From Candidatus Sabulitectum sp. (GTDB taxonomy: Bacteria > Fermentibacterota > Fermentibacteria > Fermentibacterales > Fermentibacteraceae), in NCBI GenBank assembly GCA_023145935.1, contig JAGLDB010000014.1, forward strand, positions 1 to 19,592: 19,592 nt of DNA, given 5' to 3'. Shown here one piece after another: positions 13,576 through 19,592 of the stretch. Numbering within the stretch: position 1 is the first letter of the stretch; each line of letters begins with the position of its first letter. The position numbers and the translations under genes are program-made. Below the pieces are notes generated by a model. That model did not search any database, was not told where the DNA came from, and saw only the letters and a list, made by a program, of their open reading frames with translations.

Positions 13576-14292
13576 TTAAATAAGTCCCAGGAAATCAATT
13601 ACAAGCGAACGGTATTGAGAGCCTCCTGTTTCAAGAACATCATTAAACCGGAGACCTATTCTTACCTGGCCGAAACTCTCCCAGTAGGCTTCAATATCCA
13701 CAAATCCCCCGGTTTTTTCAAACCGGTACTCCGTGTCACCATTTGTTCCAAGATCCCAGTCTGCTGCAACTCCAAATCCTCCTGGAAAGGATTTATCAAC
13801 ACCAAGCCAGCTTCCAATATGATCGGTATCATCACCGTTAAGGTTCACCCCGAAATGGAAGCCCATGTCGCCTCCCCAACCGGCAAAATTCTTGCTGAAT
13901 ACCATATAGATATCCCTTGCAGGTCTCAGATACTCTGCACCTGATCTTGCATGCTCATCTTCATTATCATACCCCAGAGCAATGGCTGGAAAATTTCTTT
14001 TTTCATCAAATACTCTAAATCTTGCTTTAAGATAAACCTCTTCAAACCAGTCCGGGTCACCAATTCCATTTATGTTCCAGCCGCCGTAGCCCAGTCCAGC
14101 CATAAATCTTGGCAGGATTCCCACTGTAACTGAAAATTTAAGACCACTTACTGGAAAAGTGCTCATTGCAACATTGAATGTTCCCGGGGCAATAACCCCT
14201 GCTGTGGGCTCTCCGGCAACTCGCATCAGTTCACCGGAAATACCCCGGGTTGCCATAAGGAAAACAATGGCTGTATGGAATAGAAACTTCAT
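13576..14292 (-). CDS. predicted exported beta-barrel protein (YjbH-like type)
   Basis: 238 residues with an N-terminal signal peptide (hydrophobic 3-14, likely cleavage near GISG/ELM). The mature part opens with AGEPTAGVIAPGTFNV and continues as alternating short beta strands and turns such as GLKFSVTVGILPRFMAGLGYG, FPAIALGYDNED, YMVFSKNF, GFHFGVNLN, FGVAADWDLG and VRIGLRF. This pattern is that of small outer-membrane barrels, and the phrase PTAG..PGTF resembles YjbH-type proteins linked to exopolysaccharide export. Assignment to a barrel is fairly good, the specific family only tentative. The C-terminus ends in Ile rather than the usual Phe. The start overlaps the dnaE stop as ATGA; the downstream gap is 10 bases. 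Confidence 0.82.
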   Translation of the reverse strand: MKFLFHTAIVFLMATRGISGELMRVAGEPTAGVIAPGTFNVAMSTFPVSGLKFSVTVGILPRFMAGLGYGGWNINGIGDPDWFEEVYLKARFRVFDEKRNFPAIALGYDNEDEHARSGAEYLRPARDIYMVFSKNFAGWGGDMGFHFGVNLNGDDTDHIGSWLGVDKSFPGGFGVAADWDLGTNGDTEYRFEKTGGFVDIEAYWESFGQVRIGLRFNDVLETGGSQYRSLVIDFLGLI

Positions 14293-17200
14293 CTGAACCT
14301 CCCGTTACCCCGGCAGAGGGACACTCTTGAGTTATCAGGCAAAATGCTTCTCAGCCCTGCCAGAACATCGTTATCCGGCCTGACTGTAAGAGATCTGGAA
14401 ATAGCATTCACGATTCTTCCTGACGGAAATTTAACCTTCATAAAGACCTTGCCGCCGCCTGGGTTCTTTTTCATGAACTCCGCTGCCTCTCCCAGTAGTG
14501 ACATATTACATTCAAAGCCGTCAACCTCAATATAGACACCTGCATTCATCAGCAGTCGGCTCTCATGAAGCGGGATCACACGATCAACCAGCATCTTATC
14601 ATCCCTGTCTCCTTTGCCCTCAGTCACCTCTCCTTCAAAAATAACCAGTGCGCCAGTCTGAACAATATCATCGTATTTTTCAAGAACATCAGAGAAGATG
14701 ATCACTTCCGCAGACCCCTTTTTTCCTGCTATGGTAACAAAAGCCATTATTCCTTTGCGGGTTTGTATTTTTCTGATCTCTGCAATGGCTCCAGCCACAG
14801 AAAGAGAACCGATAGGAGCTGAATTAACCTGATCAACAAAGAGAGTAGTAAATCCCATTACCTCTTCCTTGTAGATATCAAGAGGATGCCCGGAAAAATA
14901 GAAGCCAAGCATCTCTCTTTCTTTTTCCAGCTTATCTTTTACCGGTATCTCATCAAAGGGCACAAGAGCAGGGACAACAGGCTCATCCCCTGCACCTCCG
15001 AACAGGGACATCTGGCCGGAATCGCGATGTCTTCTGGCAGCAGAAGCATACTCTAAAGCCTGTTCCATAACTTTCAGCTGCTGGGCTCTGTTTCCCTCCA
15101 GGCAATCAGTAGCCCCTGCAAGGATTAAGGCTTCCAGAGTCCGCTTGTTCAGCCCTGAAGATTGATCCAGAAAGGCCACAGAAGCACACAGATCAAATAT
15201 GGTTTTAAATTGTCCTGACACATTCCTGGCTTCAACAATTTCTTCAGCCGGGGTAACACCAACATTCTTGATCGCTGCCAGTGAATAGACGATCTCGCCT
15301 GGTGAAGAGGCCACGAACCTGGCCATCCCGTGATTTACAGATGGTCCGGCAACAGTAACACCAAGCCGAATTGCTTCCTTCACAAGAGATCTCAGTTTAG
15401 AAACTGTTCCAATCTCACTGGTGAGGGATGCAGCCATAAACTCTGCGGGATAGTGTCTTTTAAGGAAGGCTGTTCTGTAAGCAATTATTGCGTAACAAAC
15501 TGCATGTGACTTATTAAAACCGTATTCTGCGAATTTCTTGATCAGATCCCATATTTCAGAAGCTTTCTTTTTAGGTATATTTTTTTCAGCGGTACCCTTA
15601 AGAAAAACCGTCTTCATCTCTGCCATCTTTTTAGCGATCTTCTTTGACATAGCTCTTCTAAGATTGTCCGCTTCCGCCATGCTCATTCCCGCAAGAACAT
15701 TTGCTATGCGCATAACCTGTTCCTGATAAATGGTAACACCATAGGTGTCGGCCAGCACTTCTTCAAGAGCAGGATGCAGGTAACTGATAGCCTCTCCTTT
15801 TGCCGCCTTTTCCTTGTTAGATGCATAAATATCTATCATATGCATGGAACCGGGGCGATAAATAGCAACGGCTGCTGTAACATCGTCAAACCGGTTAACG
15901 CCGATCTTACGGAGCGCTTCACGCATCCCGCTGCTTTCAAGCTGAAAGATCGCTGACGTTTCTCCGGAACTGATCATTTCAAAAGTAGCAGTATCATCAA
16001 AAGGAATTCCATCAATGGAGAATTCCGGTTCGTAAGATCTTATAGCTTCCTCTGCATGATGTATCACTGTCACCGTTCTAAGCCCAAGAACGTCCAGTTT
16101 AAGAAGACCGATCTTTTCTGCTGCTTTCATTTCGTACTGGGTGGTAACACCCTTTTCTTTTGCCCAGTAAAGAGGTACATGAGAATCCAGCCGCCCGGGG
16201 GTTATTACCACCCCTGCGGCGTGAACACCGGCATGTCTAACCATTCCAGCAAGACGGTCAGCATATTCAATCAGAGTTGAAGCCTTGTTTATAGCCTTGA
16301 TCTGCGATTTCAGCGCAGAGCTGGATTTCGTCATTTCCAGCAGAGTTTTCCCGGTGCCGTCATCCGCTTCGCCTACAAGTTTGGAAAGAACATCACCTTC
16401 GCTGTAGCTCATACCAAGAACTCTTGCAATATCCCTGACAACAGCCTTGTTCTTCATTCTGCTGTATGTGATTATCTGACAGACGCTCTCTTCACCATAC
16501 AACTGTTTGAGATGGTCAATTATCTCACCCCTGCGCTCCACACATACATCCAGATCAATATCAGGCATCTGCTTTCTAGCAGGATTCAGGAAGCGCTCGA
16601 AACTCAGATCATAGTCCAGAGGATTCACATCAGTAATTTCAACCGCATAAGAGACAAGGCTGCCGGCGGCAGAGCCCCTGCCCGGGCCAACGGGGATACC
16701 TTTATTGCGAGCCCATCGCATAAGTTCAGAGACAATCAGGAAATACCCGGGAAAACCCATATCGTTGATTACTTTCAGCTCAAAAGCCAGCCGTTTGCTT
16801 TCAATTTCTGAAGGCTCTCTGCCTGTTCTTTTTTTCAAACCTATCCCGGCAAGGTGCGAAAGGTATTCTCCCTGACTGCTGAAACCTTCGGGCATAGGGG
16901 CATCCGGCAGAAGAAAATCTCCCTGTGTCACCGAAAAGTTACACATGTCTGCAATAATACAGGAGTTGGATACTGCCTCAGGAAGCCAGCTGAAAAGCTG
17001 TGCCATCTCGCTTGGAGTTTTCACATAAAACTCATCTGTACCGAACTTCATTCTATTCGCATCATTCAGGGTTTTACCGGTCTGAAGACAGAGCAGAGCC
17101 TCATGAGCCCTGGCGTCATCTTTTGAAAGATAGTGGGCATCATTTGTGGCAACCGGCAGAGCACCGGTTTCAAGGGCAACCTCCGCCAGCCCGGGAAGGA

Positions 17201-17765
17201 TCAGTTTCTCCTCTTCTAATCCATGGTCCATCAATTCTATGAAGAAATGATCCTTGCCCACCAGATCCTGATAGTATCTGACTGCCTCAACTGCTTTGTC
17301 CTTATTGCCTGCAAGAAGATGCTGTGCAACCTCTCCCTGCAGACAGGCAGATCCTATGATAAGCCCGTCACAATACCTTTCCAGTGTTTTTTTGTCTATT
17401 CGCGGCTTGTAGTAAAATCCTTTCAGATAACCGGCACTGGAGAGCTTCATAAGGTTCTTGTATCCCTGCTCGTTAGCCACAAGCAGCGTAAGGTGATAAT
17501 ACTTGAGTTTGCCGGTATGGTGCTTCTTCTCCCCCATGTCTCCCGGTGCAAGATACACTTCACTGCCAATGATGGGCTTCACCCCTGCGGCTTTCATCTT
17601 CTCGCAGAACGGAACTGCACCGAACATGTTTCCGTGATCGGTAACAGCCACTGTGTCCATCCCGTTCTTTACTAGAAATTCGCCAAGTTTGCCAAAACGG
17701 ATAGCACCATCAAGAAGACTGTACTCCGAATGAAGATGAAGGTGAACAAATTCAGGTGAATTCAT
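14289..17765 (-). CDS. dnaE: DNA polymerase III alpha subunit
   Basis: Replicative polymerase, 1158 residues, DnaE1 type (no internal exonuclease insert of PolC). The N-terminal PHP domain keeps a full-looking metal set: H10/H12 (HLHLHSEYS), D43/H44 (TDHGN), E69, H91 and D209/H211 (NDAHYL). The polymerase active-site aspartates are D402 and D404 (PDIDLDVCVE) and D558 (LKLDVLGLRT). GPGRGSAAGSLVSY (360-373) is the conserved palm segment. A helix-hairpin-helix region follows, then an OB domain (GAIAEIRKIQTRKGIMAFVT). The enzyme works with the beta clamp and clamp loader. The start overlaps the upstream stop by four bases and the stop overlaps the next start by four. An intact PHP suggests built-in proofreading, as in other DnaE1 enzymes with complete PHP sites. 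Confidence 0.98.
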   Translation of the reverse strand: MNSPEFVHLHLHSEYSLLDGAIRFGKLGEFLVKNGMDTVAVTDHGNMFGAVPFCEKMKAAGVKPIIGSEVYLAPGDMGEKKHHTGKLKYYHLTLLVANEQGYKNLMKLSSAGYLKGFYYKPRIDKKTLERYCDGLIIGSACLQGEVAQHLLAGNKDKAVEAVRYYQDLVGKDHFFIELMDHGLEEEKLILPGLAEVALETGALPVATNDAHYLSKDDARAHEALLCLQTGKTLNDANRMKFGTDEFYVKTPSEMAQLFSWLPEAVSNSCIIADMCNFSVTQGDFLLPDAPMPEGFSSQGEYLSHLAGIGLKKRTGREPSEIESKRLAFELKVINDMGFPGYFLIVSELMRWARNKGIPVGPGRGSAAGSLVSYAVEITDVNPLDYDLSFERFLNPARKQMPDIDLDVCVERRGEIIDHLKQLYGEESVCQIITYSRMKNKAVVRDIARVLGMSYSEGDVLSKLVGEADDGTGKTLLEMTKSSSALKSQIKAINKASTLIEYADRLAGMVRHAGVHAAGVVITPGRLDSHVPLYWAKEKGVTTQYEMKAAEKIGLLKLDVLGLRTVTVIHHAEEAIRSYEPEFSIDGIPFDDTATFEMISSGETSAIFQLESSGMREALRKIGVNRFDDVTAAVAIYRPGSMHMIDIYASNKEKAAKGEAISYLHPALEEVLADTYGVTIYQEQVMRIANVLAGMSMAEADNLRRAMSKKIAKKMAEMKTVFLKGTAEKNIPKKKASEIWDLIKKFAEYGFNKSHAVCYAIIAYRTAFLKRHYPAEFMAASLTSEIGTVSKLRSLVKEAIRLGVTVAGPSVNHGMARFVASSPGEIVYSLAAIKNVGVTPAEEIVEARNVSGQFKTIFDLCASVAFLDQSSGLNKRTLEALILAGATDCLEGNRAQQLKVMEQALEYASAARRHRDSGQMSLFGGAGDEPVVPALVPFDEIPVKDKLEKEREMLGFYFSGHPLDIYKEEVMGFTTLFVDQVNSAPIGSLSVAGAIAEIRKIQTRKGIMAFVTIAGKKGSAEVIIFSDVLEKYDDIVQTGALVIFEGEVTEGKGDRDDKMLVDRVIPLHESRLLMNAGVYIEVDGFECNMSLLGEAAEFMKKNPGGGKVFMKVKFPSGRIVNAISRSLTVRPDNDVLAGLRSILPDNSRVSLCRGNGRFR

Positions 17766-18919
17766 TTGACCGTCTTCCCGTCTTCGTGTTCTTCAGGTGA
17801 ACCGGCAATCTTCTTAAACTCCCGGTACTCTTCTTCTGCTGCTCTTAGCAGAAGATCTTCCCTGTCACGGTTGTACCTGGCTCCAATGTACAGGATAGTC
17901 CAGTGGGCTGTGCAGCTGGAAAGCCAGTAGGCCCACAGCGCAAGAAGAACTGCCGCACCTGCCAGAGATAGTAAAAGGCCTGCAGGGCCACTCCATGATG
18001 TGTCGGTGTAGTCCGTAGAAGAAAGTGGATTAAAAATTGACGAATAGAAGGGAACAATCTCCGGAGCAATTCTTGAAAATCCCGATTCCATCGCATCACC
18101 AAATCCCTGAATCCCTGAAGTTCGATAAAGAACAGAGGAAGCCAGAGAAACTGAGCCCCAGGCGAAAACAGAGAGAACAACAAAAGCAGCGACTCTCATG
18201 AAAAGACCTGTTACAATCCCGCGGAAGAGTCTCACCGGCTGCGATGTGACAATGCTGAAAACCTCGAAAAGGCACTCGAATGTATCACCTTTTGTGGTTG
18301 CGGTAATTACCGGCACAAGAAAAACAGAAAACAGTAGAACCACCAGAGCCAGCAGAATGAACAGACCGAGGATCCATACAGGCAAAGCAAGTAATCCTGC
18401 AAGAAATGGACCTGCGGAAGGTATTTTCATGAGAAGCCCTGAAACAAGAATTATCAGAAGGCCAAAAACAATTCCTGCAGCAATAACAAGAGGAGTTGCA
18501 ATAACCGTCTTTCTGTTGGACCGGCAGAATCTCCGCGCATCAGCTTCTGAATAAAACTGATCTCCCCTCAACTGTTCAAATGTAAGTTTTGCAACTTTGA
18601 GAGCAGTGAGAAGATAAATGTAGAATGACAGGATCGTACCCATAACAAGCAGAATCACAGAAGGGATATTTGCCATGAACAAACTGTCGGGAACAGGGCA
18701 CAGCAATGATTCAGCAAATCTATCTGCAAGGTGATCTCCTGCGGCAAAATAGCCAGCGTAGGCAAAGAAGACCCAGACCATCCAGGCCTGTACAATACCT
18801 TTCCAGAATACCCAGATATTCCTCAGATTAAATCCGTAACGCGCCGAAAAAAGAGTGTCCTTCACTTGAAAATTCAGTTTATGTACATAATTGCGACCAA
18901 CATCATCAGCTTCATGCAT
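17762..18919 (-). CDS. multi-pass membrane protein of unknown function
   Basis: 385 residues. Hydrophobic spans are near 36-60, 83-106, 139-164, 170-205 (perhaps two helices), 235-264 and 311-335, so about six or seven membrane helices. A charged cytoplasm-like N-terminus and a strongly charged C-terminal tail (RYNRDREDLLLRAAEEEYRE) flank them. Between helices lies GDTFECLFEVFSIVTSQPVR, a D-x-F-x-x-x-x-x-x-F...P pattern seen in several uncharacterised bacterial membrane proteins. No transport, kinase or protease motif is recognised. ATG follows a perfect AAGGAGGT (five-base gap) that overlaps the stop of the upstream gene. The product is presumably in the inner membrane. Placement before dnaE gives no functional clue. 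Confidence 0.85.
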   Translation of the reverse strand: MHEADDVGRNYVHKLNFQVKDTLFSARYGFNLRNIWVFWKGIVQAWMVWVFFAYAGYFAAGDHLADRFAESLLCPVPDSLFMANIPSVILLVMGTILSFYIYLLTALKVAKLTFEQLRGDQFYSEADARRFCRSNRKTVIATPLVIAAGIVFGLLIILVSGLLMKIPSAGPFLAGLLALPVWILGLFILLALVVLLFSVFLVPVITATTKGDTFECLFEVFSIVTSQPVRLFRGIVTGLFMRVAAFVVLSVFAWGSVSLASSVLYRTSGIQGFGDAMESGFSRIAPEIVPFYSSIFNPLSSTDYTDTSWSGPAGLLLSLAGAAVLLALWAYWLSSCTAHWTILYIGARYNRDREDLLLRAAEEEYREFKKIAGSPEEHEDGKTVK

Positions 18920-18924
18920 ACCAG

Positions 18925-18932
18925 ACCTCCTT
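18925..18932 (-). promoter_or_regulatory. Shine-Dalgarno of the membrane protein gene
   Basis: AAGGAGGT overlaps the TAA stop of the ComF-like gene and lies five bases from ATG. The same stop/Shine-Dalgarno overlap recurs at 13572-13578 and 12335-12341, a sign of translational coupling along the operon. Confidence 0.75.
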
Positions 18933-19590
18933 AGCGAACAATACTCTCAACTTCTATCTTTCGAAAGCACACCACCGCAGGCAGTACTTGTCTAAATCCA
19001 GCATCTGAAAGAGTGGAAACAATTTCCGTAATAGTTGCTCCTGTAGTCATCACATCGTCGATCAGCCAGAACCGTCCATGAGATCCTGTTTCCGGTAAAA
19101 CAGTGAATTTACCGCGGATATTTTCTCTTCTCCCCGGACCGGGAACTCTTATCTGGGACTCGCCACCGGCTCGAACAAGGAGATCTTTAAACACCGCTCC
19201 AGTTTCTCTGGAAATAGCTGAAGCAAGCAGTGCAGACTGATTGTAGCCACGCTCCCTCAACCTCCTCGCTGATACGGGAACAGGAAAAACAGTGTCTTCC
19301 CGTGAGGGAATCTTTTCCCATGAATCGAGTGCAAGTCTTGCCAGATGACCTGCAAGATGCCTCTCTCCCCCGAACTTCAGCCTCAGTATCATTTCACGCA
19401 CAACCCCGGAATGAAGGAATCCGGTAAGAACACTTATTCCCCCTGCCATCCTCAGCCCATCCGGATACATCCTTACCAGACACCAGGGGCAAAACCTTCC
19501 TGTTCCCGGTTCAAGCCTGCTGCCGCAACCGATGCATCTGTGCACCAGCAGGCTCAGGAAGAACTTTTTCGATCCCGATAGTAAAGCCAT
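18931..19590 (-). CDS. comF: ComF family phosphoribosyltransferase-like protein
   Basis: 219 residues, close to the usual 220-240. The N-terminal zinc ribbon uses C19/C22 (CIGC) and C34/C37 (CPWC). The middle has the family stretch FPVPVSARRLRERGYNQSA (102-120), and the C-terminal half has the PRPP-binding loop FWLIDDVMTTGATI (174-187). ComF proteins are needed for DNA uptake in competent bacteria, where they support handling of single-stranded DNA on the cytosolic side. The GntX relatives have other or unknown roles, so competence is not proven here. The ATG lies two bases from the window edge, so a longer N-terminus cannot be ruled out, although the zinc-ribbon position suggests it is complete. 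The next gene starts 11 bases downstream. Confidence 0.92.
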   Translation of the reverse strand: MALLSGSKKFFLSLLVHRCIGCGSRLEPGTGRFCPWCLVRMYPDGLRMAGGISVLTGFLHSGVVREMILRLKFGGERHLAGHLARLALDSWEKIPSREDTVFPVPVSARRLRERGYNQSALLASAISRETGAVFKDLLVRAGGESQIRVPGPGRRENIRGKFTVLPETGSHGRFWLIDDVMTTGATITEIVSTLSDAGFRQVLPAVVCFRKIEVESIVR

Positions 19591-19592
19591 AT

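Noticed and set aside
13566..13598. M29 aminopeptidase start at 13598
   Set aside because: It would overlap the barrel gene by 23 bases without a ribosome-binding site; ATG at 13565 has AAGGAG at six bases.
1..19592. CRISPR array, transposase, integrase, phage genes or rRNA
   Set aside because: None found: no regularly spaced repeats, mobile-element proteins or rRNA segments.

Overview
The window is almost wholly coding and looks like housekeeping chromosome from a diderm (Gram-negative-type) bacterium. Signs of that are Shine-Dalgarno-led genes, lipoprotein signal peptidase, a predicted outer-membrane beta-barrel protein and secreted proteins with signal peptides. Synteny and the style of the secreted proteins would fit a little-studied or uncultured lineage, for example a candidate phylum near the FCB group, but that is a weak guess. 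No phage, transposon, CRISPR or rRNA is seen.

Layout. (1) Positions 1-2200, minus strand: a strong promoter, then tRNA-Val(GAC), thrS and the first 16 codons of infC, forming a tRNA / translation-factor operon. infC has no AUG/GUG/UUG start and appears to begin at AUC. (2) Positions 2195-4547, plus strand: a divergent cluster of three paralogous secreted proteins of about 217 residues, of unknown function. Genes 1 and 2 have recognisable sigma70-type promoters and U-tract terminators. Gene 3 seems to depend on read-through. Gene 2 is a mosaic: its core matches gene 1, while its last codons and 3' UTR match gene 3 exactly over 51 bp. (3) Positions 4564-19590, minus strand: twelve genes in one direction with overlaps or gaps of at most 11 nt, in transcription order comF-like, a multi-pass membrane protein, dnaE, a beta-barrel protein, an M29 aminopeptidase, a 58-residue Trm112/UPF0434 zinc protein, a DUF167 (YggU) protein, a STAND-like TPR protein with an eroded nucleotide site, a half-length purine-nucleoside-phosphorylase-like protein, ileS, lspA and arcC.

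How they fit together. The long operon mixes replication (dnaE), tRNA charging (ileS), envelope biogenesis (lspA, the barrel, the membrane protein), peptide turnover (M29) and carbamoyl-phosphate-based ATP synthesis (arcC). Tight coupling suggests one transcript or a few nested ones, with translation re-initiated from gene to gene. The parts least explained by known biology are the secreted triplet with its repeat-rich promoter, and the adjacent pair of a degenerate STAND-like TPR protein and a truncated PNP-like protein. Both of that pair look like enzymes that have lost catalytic residues, suggesting binding or regulatory roles.
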